NCBI RefSeq assembly: GCF_001758785.1
Contig: NZ_LROM01000152.1
Location: forward strand, 1 to 64,000
DNA: 64,000 bases
From: Duganella phyllosphaerae
Lineage (GTDB): Bacteria > Pseudomonadota > Gammaproteobacteria > Burkholderiales > Burkholderiaceae_D
Direction: 5' to 3'
Positions 34,675 through 42,292 of the stretch are shown here, one piece after another. Position numbers and translations under genes: made by a program. Position 1 is the stretch's first letter. Every line of letters starts with the position of its first letter. Below the pieces are notes generated by a model, which was not told the DNA's origin, made no database searches, and saw nothing but the letters and a program-made list of their open reading frames with translations.

Positions 34675-35079
34675 CTACATTCGCTCCAGGCGCTCGGCCC
34701 GGAATATGTCGTCAGGGTGATTCGACAGCTTACGCAGCGCGCTGGCCATGTGGCAGCCATGGCCATTTGCGACGGCGTAGTCGTCGGCCTCCAGTTCCTG
34801 CCGGCGCCGGCGGCGCGCGCCAGGGTTCAGGAACAGGCATCGCAGCATCAAGTTGGTCCAGACGTGCAGGTGATGCCGGTGGCCGTTCTCGTGCGAAGTT
34901 ACCGCGGCTATTTCGTCGGCCGTGAGCAGCGTCGGCAACCAGGTCGGCAGCCGCGCGCGGAATCCGTCGAAGTGCGCCTGGTGCACCGGCAGCGCCGTGG
35001 CGACCAGCGCGACCATAAGCAGGTTGAACGCGACCCAGCCGGCCCACAGCCAGCAGATGATATTAATGGCTGTTTGCAT
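34675..35079 (-). CDS. Small membrane-anchored HExxH metalloprotease-like protein
   Basis: 134-aa protein starting MQTAINIICWLWAGWVAFNLLMVAL, a TM segment, followed by TSHENGHRHHLHVW (HExxH zinc site with Glu) and, after an Arg-rich loop, QELEADDYAV, which fits the third-ligand motif of M48-type peptidases. The size is about half that of usual M48 enzymes. It lies between the scaffold and MuF/portal genes and is bracketed by two terminator hairpins. It could be a head-maturation protease or a conversion factor acting on membrane proteins. ATG 35079 is chosen because the longer frame runs through the hairpin. Confidence 0.6.
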   Translation of the reverse strand: MQTAINIICWLWAGWVAFNLLMVALVATALPVHQAHFDGFRARLPTWLPTLLTADEIAAVTSHENGHRHHLHVWTNLMLRCLFLNPGARRRRRQELEADDYAVANGHGCHMASALRKLSNHPDDIFRAERLERM

Positions 35080-35091
35080 ATGTTTCGGATG

Positions 35092-35119
35092 TAAAAAAAC
35101 CGCCAGGTTGCCCGGGCGG
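35092..35119 (-). terminator. Terminator upstream of the metalloprotease-like gene
   Basis: CCGCC - 10 nt - GGCGG followed by a seven-base T-run on the minus strand. Confidence 0.6.
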
Positions 35120-35145
35120 CTTTGTGGATGCTGCACTAAAAAAAT

Positions 35146-35514
35146 TTACTCGGCGACGCGTAGATATGTCTGGTGATTCGAGCCTGTCTTCTCGCCCAAC
35201 TCAATGCCTGGAGTTAGGCCGGCAGACACTCCCGCGAAGAAATCCTTGCCAGCTGCGATGCGAGCCGATTTTGAAAAACCCTCCCAATCATCCTTTGAAA
35301 ACAACTTCTTCAGAATGAAGGGCTCACTTCCAACCGCACGCCTTGACGCGATTTTTTCAGCCTTACGCGCAATGCTGTGTGCCTCAGCATCATAAGTCAG
35401 CTCGCCAGCCTTTTTCAAAAGATAGGCACCTATTCCCGGACAGCCCGCAGCTCGTGATTTCGCGAGAAGCCGCGCATAGGACTCATCAGACATTACAACA
35501 CGAACATTCTTCAT
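35146..35514 (-). CDS. AT-richer accessory protein (RHH-like N-terminus, DUF1413-like C-terminus)
   Basis: 122-aa protein, MKNVRVVMSDESYARLLAKSRAAG, with an N-terminal segment like a ribbon-helix-helix strand-helix-helix and a C-terminal FILKKLFSKDDWEGFSKSAR, then GLTPGIELGEKTGSNHQTY. The latter resembles the DUF1413 pattern (FxLKxLF ... W ... GK ... SNHxxY). The DNA is AT-richer than flanking head genes, and GGAG 6 nt before ATG 35514 supports its own expression. It is probably a moron with a regulatory role, perhaps DNA binding. Function unproven. Confidence 0.6.
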   Translation of the reverse strand: MKNVRVVMSDESYARLLAKSRAAGCPGIGAYLLKKAGELTYDAEAHSIARKAEKIASRRAVGSEPFILKKLFSKDDWEGFSKSARIAAGKDFFAGVSAGLTPGIELGEKTGSNHQTYLRVAE

Positions 35515-35711
35515 AATAAACTCCGAGAAGGCGTGACACGCCAATGGAGCAATACTACGGGAAAAAACTCTGAGATGCAATCGATATTGATTGCATCTGA
35601 CATGCTTTAATCTCTTTACATCACCACCGTGCTCGCTGTTCATCAGGCAGCCGAAGCAGATAGCCCGCCGCGTGCGACTTTCGAGCTTGGGCGCCTGGAG
35701 CGCACCGCCCA

Positions 35712-35930
35712 TCACGTAGCGGTCGACGGCACGCCATTACTCAGCAAAAAATGGGCGGCTTGCGCGCCATGCGCCACCAGAATGATCTTGCGCGCTGGCG
35801 CGCCACCTGGCAGTTTTACACCGGCGCCACCGAAGCCGGCAGCCTGGAGCTGCGCCAGCGCGGCGGCCAGGCCATCGACGTCAAGGTCAACGAGCGGCGC
35901 AGTAAGTAGGGATTTGGGATCGAAGGTCAT
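35712..35930 (-). CDS. Small hypothetical protein in head operon, 72 aa
   Basis: Starts MTFDPKSLLTAPLVDLDVDGLAAALAQL; acidic N-terminus, Gly/Ala-rich middle (AGFGGAGVKLPGGAPARKI), no TM segment. It follows the MuF-like gene with a 14-bp gap and the same orientation, so it is part of the head operon. Family not recognised. Confidence 0.55.
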   Translation of the reverse strand: MTFDPKSLLTAPLVDLDVDGLAAALAQLQAAGFGGAGVKLPGGAPARKIILVAHGAQAAHFLLSNGVPSTAT

Positions 35931-35944
35931 GCGTCGATTCTACC

Positions 35945-37096
35945 CTACTGCGAGTACATCGCCTTGAGCTGCTCGAGCTTGAGCGCCCGGCCTGACACGT
36001 CGACCAGGTCGCGCGAGTTCAGTTTGCCAGCGCGGAACAGTTCCGCCCTGCCCTTGCCCAGCGTCTCGTTTTGGAACTCAGCCCCCATCAGCTTAAGGAA
36101 TTCGTCGAAGGTCGTCTTGGCGCTGATCGGGCCGGCGGCCGAGGCTCGCTGTGTCGGCTCCGGTTCGTCCATGTCGATGCCCATGTCGCGCAAGCTCTTC
36201 ATGATGGCGATCTCGGAGCTGCGGCAGTTCCAGTGGCGCGGCACGCCGCCGTCCCATGGTAGCGCGTTCCCGTCGATAGGATTGTATTCCCAATCCCAAG
36301 AGGCGCCGCTGTACGCGATGCACAGATGACTTGTATGACTGTCCAGCGTACTTACCTGCATAAATCCGTCGGTCACGTCGCGGTTCAGTTCGAATGTGGC
36401 GCGGCGCGCGGCAGCAGCCACGGTGGCCAAGCTGGTTTGCACGATCGCGGCGGCATTCTTCTTAGCCAGCGGCACGATGCCCGGAATTCCAGGCTGAATC
36501 ACTGGCGCCGGGGCGGGCGCCTTCGCCGTCGGCGCGGCCGGCGGCAAAACAGCAGCATCTTGCCCGACGATCCGCTTGATGATCTGGGCGTTCGTCTCGC
36601 CCTGAGCGGCGCCGATGCGGATCTGGTTGGCCAGCTTGAACTGCGTGTCCTGCTGCTGGCGCAACCACCAGTTCTTGGCCGGCGAGCCTTGAATCAGGAT
36701 GTCGCCGGCCAGCTTGCGCAGGTAGCCCTCGGTCGGGATGCCGACGCTCATGCGCACGGCAGCGCTGATCTCACCAGGTGCTGCGCGTTCGATCACGCCC
36801 GCGAGGGCCTGGCGCACCGCCATCGATTCAACCTCGGCGATGCCGAAGAGATCGACCTGCAGCTGCGCCCGGCCGTAGTACCTGGCAATCAGGTCGTTCG
36901 ACTCGCGCAGCACGGCATTTCGACCTGCGCGGCTCAGCGCGGACAGTTCGCCGGCGTTGGCAATCGTCGATACCAGGTCCTTTTGCATCAGCACCAGCAG
37001 GGCCAGTACTCGCGCCTTAACCTCGGCCTCGACGCGCAGCATCTTGACGCCGCTTGCCATTAGCGCTTCGAGCAGCCATTCTTCAAGGGCGTTCAT
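35945..37096 (-). CDS. Minor head protein, MuF / SPP1 gp7-like
   Basis: 383-aa head morphogenesis protein injected or placed inside the capsid beneath the portal. The N-terminal helical part is followed by a Pro/Ala linker (residues about 185-210) and the MuF core: RRATFELNRDVTDGFMQVSTLDSHTSHLCIAYSG, then GNALPWDGGVPRHWNCRSS, the family signature with conserved Cys, His and aspartate. The start overlaps the portal stop (37096). Typical order portal - MuF - scaffold - coat is kept. Confidence 0.85.
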   Translation of the reverse strand: MNALEEWLLEALMASGVKMLRVEAEVKARVLALLVLMQKDLVSTIANAGELSALSRAGRNAVLRESNDLIARYYGRAQLQVDLFGIAEVESMAVRQALAGVIERAAPGEISAAVRMSVGIPTEGYLRKLAGDILIQGSPAKNWWLRQQQDTQFKLANQIRIGAAQGETNAQIIKRIVGQDAAVLPPAAPTAKAPAPAPVIQPGIPGIVPLAKKNAAAIVQTSLATVAAAARRATFELNRDVTDGFMQVSTLDSHTSHLCIAYSGASWDWEYNPIDGNALPWDGGVPRHWNCRSSEIAIMKSLRDMGIDMDEPEPTQRASAAGPISAKTTFDEFLKLMGAEFQNETLGKGRAELFRAGKLNSRDLVDVSGRALKLEQLKAMYSQ

Positions 37097-38520
37097 TACT
37101 CGGCGTCCACTGGATCAGGCTTCGGCATCGGCACTTCGAACATAGGGGGCTCCAGACTGATGCGGCTTTGCACGTCCTTCCAGACCAGGTCCGGGTTCAG
37201 GATGCCGTAGCGCTGCATTTCATTGAAAGCGTCTTCCTTCGACATCAGGCCGTTGTTCACCAGCTGGACCAGCGCGATGACAAATGGCCCTGCCGTGGCG
37301 ATGATCATGTCGGATGCGAAGTCATCGAACACGTCGAGCGTGCCCTTGTACTCCATGCGCATCGGCTGGTGCATCAGGTCCAGGGCGTTATCGAGCGTGT
37401 CTTCCAGGCCCTGCGTCATGCGCTGTAGCTGGCACTTCGCGTCGCCGTTCTCGATGTTGTTCTGGGTTGCGGTACTTGCGACTTCGCTGGCCACCAGCAG
37501 CTCAGCGCCCATCGCCCGCATCTGATCTTCCAGATCCTTGATGTCGTTGCGGCCGGCCTCGATGGCAGCACCGGTGTGCTCGACGTATTCGGCTTTGGCG
37601 CCGGTCGGCAGCCGGAGGAAGGTTTTTGCACCGATCTCGATGGTATCGTCATCAGTTACGCCGCTGATGGCCAGGATCGGAACGCGCGCGACGTGCAAGA
37701 TGCTGCGCTGGTCGCTGGATGACTGCCAGTGCTCGACGTTCTTGTCCGCCATGTCCAGCAGCGGCGGCACGGCCGTCATGAAGCCGGTGCGCTTAGTGTA
37801 GAACGTGACCAGGGGAATATTCTCGAATGACGTTACACCGCTGTCATGCTCGACCCATTCGTCTTTTTGCGCGTCCCTGCCCTTGCGGTAGGTCGCCCAC
37901 GTTCCAGGCGTGAGCACGCGGATCTGCTCCACCATGACCGTGCCGAAATCGCCGTCCGGCTCTTCCACACACTCCATGAGGCGCAGCATGTCCAATACTT
38001 CAACGCCGTTCTCGCCCTTGGTGCTGCGCCAGCCCAGCACTTGGCGAGGCTTGATGTGCACCAGATAAGGGCGCAAGCCGGCCTGTTTCTCGTCTGCCTG
38101 AGTGACGTACTTCCGGTTGCCATCCTTATCGATGGTCGGCGGAAGGTCCACCAGGATGTGCGTCAGGCCCTTAGCCAGCGCCTCGGTGAACACACTGTGG
38201 GCGAACACCGTGAGGTTGTTGCCACACAGATCGATGTTTGGCAGCCACTCCTCCGCCACCTTGTCGATGTCAGCGTACGTGATCTGCTCGGCGAAGGGCT
38301 TAGCGGCCATGTTCTCGACCGTGCGGCCCAGCGCGTTGTACAGCGTCGAGGTCTTGAGGCGGTAGTCGTAAGATTTCTGGCTCTCGCCCGGGAACTTGGG
38401 CAGGAACTTCTCGCCAGCCGCGCGCATGGTCTTGGTGCCGCCGACCAGCGCGTCGATCTTGTCCCAATCGGCCTCCATGGCCTCGACTGCTGCGGATTTG
38501 TCGTTGACCTTGTTGGACAT
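37096..38520 (-). CDS. Portal protein (DUF4055 family)
   Basis: 474-aa dodecameric portal that forms the DNA-entry vertex and docks terminase and neck. MSNKVNDKSAAVEAMEADWDKIDALVGGTKTMR, then SQKSYDYRLKTSTLYNALGRTVENMAAKPF and RPYLVHIKPRQVLGWR are the DUF4055 pattern. C-terminal MFEVPMPKPDPVDAE. It lies 12 bp after the terminase stop and overlaps the MuF start by one base. Confidence 0.85.
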   Translation of the reverse strand: MSNKVNDKSAAVEAMEADWDKIDALVGGTKTMRAAGEKFLPKFPGESQKSYDYRLKTSTLYNALGRTVENMAAKPFAEQITYADIDKVAEEWLPNIDLCGNNLTVFAHSVFTEALAKGLTHILVDLPPTIDKDGNRKYVTQADEKQAGLRPYLVHIKPRQVLGWRSTKGENGVEVLDMLRLMECVEEPDGDFGTVMVEQIRVLTPGTWATYRKGRDAQKDEWVEHDSGVTSFENIPLVTFYTKRTGFMTAVPPLLDMADKNVEHWQSSSDQRSILHVARVPILAISGVTDDDTIEIGAKTFLRLPTGAKAEYVEHTGAAIEAGRNDIKDLEDQMRAMGAELLVASEVASTATQNNIENGDAKCQLQRMTQGLEDTLDNALDLMHQPMRMEYKGTLDVFDDFASDMIIATAGPFVIALVQLVNNGLMSKEDAFNEMQRYGILNPDLVWKDVQSRISLEPPMFEVPMPKPDPVDAE

Positions 38521-38532
38521 AGCTTCCTTGCT

Positions 38533-39819
38533 TTAGAACGGCAGCTCGCTCGAGGAGCCGTTGCGCTTCACAATCGGGTACCGCTTCACGATGAAGTAGC
38601 CGTTGGCGTCGTTCGGGTGGTCGTGGCCGGATTTCTTATCAGGCTGGCCATCGGCGCCCCACACCTGCTGCTCCAGCGCCTCGGTGGTGGTCGGGCACAG
38701 GTCGGTGTTGATCTTCCACTGGCGCTCGCCGGCCGCGTTCAGGATCATCGCGTTGTAGGCGTTGACCCGGTCCTTCACGGCCGGGTTGGTGTGATTCACT
38801 TCCAGCTGGAAGCCGGCCGCGCGCAGGATCGACAGGTCCGACTCGCTGGCGTTCTTGCTACTGGTGTTCTGGCCGGAGGCATCCGGGTAAATCTTGACCT
38901 GGTGGCCCTTGTCCTTGAAGTCTTCCTTCAGGATCCTGGCCATCGCCGGCGTGTCGCGCACCTTCACGCGCTCGGCCAGCGTCAGCGGCATGCCCTCGCG
39001 AACCACATTGATGCAGGCGGTCATATTCTGCACGTTGAAGTCGAGGCCCACCTGCAGCGGCTCGCCCGGCAGGATGATCGCCGTGCTGCGGTTCTTGATG
39101 CGGTCGAAGTCGGGATAGACCGAACCGCTGGTCAAGTTGGTGAACTTGCCGCGCAGGTACGCGTCGATCAGCGCCGGCGGGTAGCTGGCCAGCAGCGACG
39201 GGATGTAATCGGCCGGGAGGTTGAGCTCGTTGTCGAACGTGCTCGCCTGGATCAGGCCGTACAGCGAGGCCAGCTCAGGCTTGTCCCGCACCGCCTTCAC
39301 AAACTGCGCGTAGACGAACTTGAAGCCCTCCGGCGTGGTCGTCACGTCGATGCCGTTCAACAGGCCCGGCACGTTGTAGCGCATCCGTGCGATGATCTTG
39401 CGCCAGGCCGTCTCGGCCTTTTTCATCGGCATCACGTCGAGCTCGTCGATTAGCGCGTGGCCGATCTTGAAGCCCACGATGGTTTCCGGCTTCTCCATGG
39501 AACGGCAGATGACCGTGCCGCGATACAGCCGGCCCTCGTACACCTCGACCTCGTGGTCGCCCTGCTTGACCTTGATCTTGAGGCCCATCGCATAGGCCAC
39601 CTCCTCCATCGTGGGATAGAAGATGTCGCGGATCTGCGGGTAGGTCGGCGCGAAGTAGCCCTGGCTGATGCCCGGCCACTGCCAGAAGTGCATACAGATG
39701 CCCACGCAGCCCACGAAGGTCTTGCCCGAGCCGAAGCCGGCCACGTAGGCCTTGTACTTATGCGGCAGGTTGAGGAAGTTCGCCTGGGGGATGTTCAGTT
39801 CGAGAGCTGGTGTCGTCAT
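38533..39819 (-). CDS. terL: Terminase large subunit
   Basis: 428-aa packaging motor. ATPase: Walker A-like GFGSGKTF (residues about 28-35), Walker B HALIDELDVM near residue 122. RNase-H-like nuclease: VGLDFNVQN, KIYPDASGQ and HDHPNDANGYF, which supply the catalytic aspartates. It pumps DNA through the portal and cuts concatemers. Overlaps the small subunit gene by 62 bp in another frame. Confidence 0.93.
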   Translation of the reverse strand: MTTPALELNIPQANFLNLPHKYKAYVAGFGSGKTFVGCVGICMHFWQWPGISQGYFAPTYPQIRDIFYPTMEEVAYAMGLKIKVKQGDHEVEVYEGRLYRGTVICRSMEKPETIVGFKIGHALIDELDVMPMKKAETAWRKIIARMRYNVPGLLNGIDVTTTPEGFKFVYAQFVKAVRDKPELASLYGLIQASTFDNELNLPADYIPSLLASYPPALIDAYLRGKFTNLTSGSVYPDFDRIKNRSTAIILPGEPLQVGLDFNVQNMTACINVVREGMPLTLAERVKVRDTPAMARILKEDFKDKGHQVKIYPDASGQNTSSKNASESDLSILRAAGFQLEVNHTNPAVKDRVNAYNAMILNAAGERQWKINTDLCPTTTEALEQQVWGADGQPDKKSGHDHPNDANGYFIVKRYPIVKRNGSSSELPF

Positions 39820-40348
39820 GCCGCGCGGCGTCCTTAACGCCGATCACGATCTGCACCGGTGTCGGCTTGTCGTCTTCGGGCTTGATGTCCTTGGTGGCCT
39901 TGATCAGGTCCAGGCCGATCTCGGCGGCGCCGTTGGCGAGCCGTGTCAGCGCGCCGATGTCGCTCAAGGCAACTCGGCTCGCATCGTCCATCGGCTTGGC
40001 GTCGTCAATCTCGTTGACCTTGGCGTGGGCAATGCCCGACAGCCGATGCGCGGTCGCAGCGCCGTAGCGTGCGGCGCCGGCCAGGTGCATCGAGATTTCC
40101 TTGAGCTCGTCGGCCAAGGTGCGCGCCTGAATTTGCGCACTAATCGGAAGTGCGCGGAAGGCCGTTTCTGCTGCAACCAATTGATTTGCAACATCTTTTA
40201 CTTGTTTCGTCTGCGCACCACAGCGTTTGCGGATGGCGGCTTCGGAGATATCGAATTCGCGGGCAAGGGCTCTGCCTTTCTCCCCTGCGAGGAGGCGCCG
40301 CTCGATCTCCGACCACTGCTTTTCTGTCAGGGATGATTTGCGACCCAT
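39758..40348 (-). CDS. terS: Terminase small subunit
   Basis: 196-aa DNA-recognition subunit. N-terminal HTH (SLTEKQWSEIERRLLAGEKGRALAREFDISEAAIRKR, residues 5-42), then oligomerisation helices and a Lys/Asp-rich C-terminal tail ending in a Pro-rich stretch that overlaps the large-subunit gene. It selects the pac or cos site. The start MGRKSSLTEK at 40348 is followed upstream by the accessory block, so it opens the late structural operon. Confidence 0.85.
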   Translation of the reverse strand: MGRKSSLTEKQWSEIERRLLAGEKGRALAREFDISEAAIRKRCGAQTKQVKDVANQLVAAETAFRALPISAQIQARTLADELKEISMHLAGAARYGAATAHRLSGIAHAKVNEIDDAKPMDDASRVALSDIGALTRLANGAAEIGLDLIKATKDIKPEDDKPTPVQIVIGVKDAARHDDTSSRTEHPPGELPQPAA

Positions 40349-40397
40349 CGTAAACCTTCTGGTAATATTTCTCTAACTCAACGAAATCACCTCAAAG

Positions 40398-40649
40398 ATG
40401 ACCCGATACGTTCAAATGCAGCAAACCGATTTCTTCGGCTTCTCCCGTGCTTTCCCGGAATCAGACGCCCAAGCAATCCTCGGCGCGAGACTGAATGTTC
40501 GCTTTGATCTCTCGAATGGCTTCGGAATCCTACGGCCTGGAGACGACGTGAGTTTGATTTTCAAAAGCGGTTCAGGCATGCGCACGTATGAATTGAATTT
40601 CGCGAAGCTGTGCGACTTGCTCAGAGAGCCGCCTATTGATGACGAGTAA
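40398..40649 (+). CDS. Small hypothetical protein, 83 aa, accessory block
   Basis: MTRYVQMQQTDFFGFSRAFPESDAQ, beta-rich with RFDLSNGFGILRPGDDVSLIF in the middle and an acidic end (REPPIDDE). Read against the phage late genes, 49 bp divergent from terS. No TM or signal segment; no known family. Likely a moron with its own promoter, since upstream AT-rich sequence (40355-40397) precedes it. The ribosome site is weak (CAAAG). Confidence 0.5.
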   Translation: MTRYVQMQQTDFFGFSRAFPESDAQAILGARLNVRFDLSNGFGILRPGDDVSLIFKSGSGMRTYELNFAKLCDLLREPPIDDE

Positions 40650-40685
40650 GCAGCGGCGCCTACTTCACGCTGCCTGGGAGCGCCA

Positions 40686-40931
40686 TTACTGCGCGTCCAC
40701 AGCCAGCATCACCGGCGGCATGGTGGAGCCAATAACCCACAGTGCGATCGACCCGCCGGCGGCCAAGATGGCCACCTCGTTCTCGGTCGGCTTCCAGTAG
40801 CTCACCACAGCAGGTATGCCGTCGCACTCGGTGCGGGTGATGGGCAGTGCGCTACATGGTAGCTGCGCCTGGTCCCAGTCCTTCGGCGCGCCCAGCACGT
40901 CGTTGTTGGTGTGGTGCTGATGCTTGTTCAT
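40686..40931 (-). CDS. Small phage protein, 81 aa
   Basis: MNKHQHHTNNDVLGAPKDWDQAQLPCSALPITRTECDG, ending LAAGGSIALWVIGSTMPPVML. The pattern WKPTENEVAILAAGGSIALWVIGSTMPP is one I recall in small proteins of many proteobacterial phages, always of unknown function. GGGGGG upstream of ATG 40931 may act as ribosome site. Same strand as the late genes. Confidence 0.55.
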   Translation of the reverse strand: MNKHQHHTNNDVLGAPKDWDQAQLPCSALPITRTECDGIPAVVSYWKPTENEVAILAAGGSIALWVIGSTMPPVMLAVDAQ

Positions 40932-40967
40932 TCCAACCCCCCCTCGTCGCCGCCCGCTCCAGGCCGG

Positions 40968-40987
40968 GGCCGTAGTTGCCTACGGCC
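40968..40987. repeat. Perfect 8-bp stem-loop near packaging genes
   Basis: GGCCGTAG-TTGC-CTACGGCC, perfect over 8 bp with a 4-nt loop and no T-run. It lies about 620 bp from terS in a 220-bp stretch (40932-41151) with no convincing gene. It could be a packaging-site or regulatory structure. Confidence 0.5.
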
Positions 40988-41151
40988 GGACCCACCTGGT
41001 CATGTTTCGTCGGCGATCTGCACCCGCTTTTGCAAGCCCTGCCGCTGGAGTGCGATGGCAGGTACGCGCCTTGTTATATGTGTACGGCTGGAAACGCCGC
41101 ACGGATTCATTTCGTGGCACGGTTGCTACATGTTCGTCGCGTACTCGGTGA

Positions 41152-41298
41152 TCAGGCCGTCGCCGCGTGCAGCAGCGGCTTGATCCAGCCACACACATGC
41201 GGCCAGGCCAGCACCACGGCGCCGGTGATGACGCCACCGAACGCGATGCCGAGCAGCATGAATACAATCACGATGCTGCGAAAGTTGATGTCAGGCAT
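41152..41298 (-). CDS. Small single-TM protein, 48 aa
   Basis: MPDINFRSIVIVFMLLGIAFGGVITGAVVLAWPHV forms one or two tight membrane helices, followed by a short tail (GWIKPLLHAATA). A strong ribosome site (GAGGGGG) precedes ATG 41298, which is preferred to the longer frame to 41484. It may be a holin-like or membrane accessory protein. A terminator hairpin stands just upstream (41312-41346). Confidence 0.55.
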   Translation of the reverse strand: MPDINFRSIVIVFMLLGIAFGGVITGAVVLAWPHVCGWIKPLLHAATA

Positions 41299-41311
41299 AA
41301 CCCCCTCAAAT

Positions 41312-41346
41312 AAAAAAGCCGCCAGCGCATTGATGCGGCAGGCGGC
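41312..41346 (-). terminator. Terminator hairpin in accessory block
   Basis: GCCGCC ... GGCGGC stem with an inner pairing (GCGCAT/ATGCG) and a six-base T-run on the minus strand. Confidence 0.55.
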
Positions 41347-41441
41347 GAAAGGAAGTCGGACACGCGTCCTGTTGACCGCGATCAAATTGCAAAGCGCCCA
41401 AGAGCGCAATATCATCATTTCAGGGACGACAGGGAGAGAAC

Positions 41442-41720
41442 ATGCTGAAAATAAATGATCAAATACGGAAGCTGTTGAAAGCAACAGGCGGCATCCAATT
41501 CGATGCTGACGGCGAAGAAGTGCTTGCAGGACTCACGCCGGCAGAGAGCGTATTCGTACTGGAATGTAGCCAAGAGGCCCCTAGCGCCCGTGATCCTGGC
41601 GATGCATTCCTTTTAAACCAGCTGAAGCACCGACACCTAAATGCGCGACTTAGTCAGCTGGGTTACACAAGTAGTTCAATAGGGCAGCTACCTTTGCCTA
41701 TGGCACCTGGGCGGCGGTGA
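41442..41720 (+). CDS. Hypothetical accessory protein, 92 aa
   Basis: MLKINDQIRKLLKATGGIQFDADGEEVLAGLTPAES: a soluble acidic protein ending APGRR. GGAGAGAAC before ATG 41442 gives a good ribosome site. It reads against the late genes and its stop overlaps the next plus-strand gene start by 4 bp, so the two form a small operon. AT content is higher than neighbours. Not recognised. Confidence 0.55.
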   Translation: MLKINDQIRKLLKATGGIQFDADGEEVLAGLTPAESVFVLECSQEAPSARDPGDAFLLNQLKHRHLNARLSQLGYTSSSIGQLPLPMAPGRR

Positions 41721-42064
41721 TGCTGGGGCTCATCCCGGTGGCGCCGATGGCAGTCAGGGCATGGCGGAGCGGAAAGTTTTCAAATCCTCACACGGCCTAT
41801 GGCATTTGGGTGGGGGGGCAGAATCGCACAGACCATTTCACAGAACACTTTGAAAGCATCACCGTCGACATTGATGGCGTGGAGCACTCGTTCAGGCTAA
41901 CCTCCAGCTTCTGGCGCCGTTGCATAGTGGTCCGTGATGCAGGCCAAACAGTCATACGCGATTGGCTTGAGCGTCACTACACGACCGACTGGCCCCATGG
42001 TCAACCACCCCGATTTGTACTGCAACCGCTCGGCGCCGGCCGTTTCAGCCTCAGTAAGCAGTAG
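41717..42064 (+). CDS. Hypothetical accessory protein, 115 aa
   Basis: Second gene of a two-gene plus-strand unit, with translational coupling at GTGATG. Start choice is between 41717 (GTG) and 41720 (ATG). It reads APMAVRAWRSGKFSNPHTAYGIWVGGQNRTDHFTEHFESITVDIDGVEHSFRL in segments, then RRCIVVRDAGQTVIRDWLERHY: a soluble beta-rich protein of unknown function. The following 42065-42292 interval holds no gene I can support. Confidence 0.5.
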   Translation: MMLGLIPVAPMAVRAWRSGKFSNPHTAYGIWVGGQNRTDHFTEHFESITVDIDGVEHSFRLTSSFWRRCIVVRDAGQTVIRDWLERHYTTDWPHGQPPRFVLQPLGAGRFSLSKQ

Positions 42065-42292
42065 CGCGGCTACACAGAGCATCCATCGCGAACTGAAGCA
42101 CGGTCAGGTACGTCTGCGACTGAAGCCGCCATCCTCGGCTGCAGTCTGCCTGTCTTGGGCTGCTTACACAGCGGCCGCCAAATCTTAGCGCTAACGCCGA
42201 GCAGCGTGCAGGCCGCAGCTATCCGCGCAGGCGCGCCGCTATCAATGGTTGCTTCAGCTTGTGCGGCGTGATGTAGTCGACCGCATCCCAGG

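Noticed and set aside
37846..39453. 535-aa plus-strand open frame over portal and terminase
   Set aside because: Shadow; the minus strand encodes the recognisable DUF4055 portal and TerL motifs.
40980..41267. 95-aa minus-strand frame in the 40.9-41.2 kb gap
   Set aside because: Overlaps the better supported 48-aa TM protein and has Cys/Arg-rich random composition.
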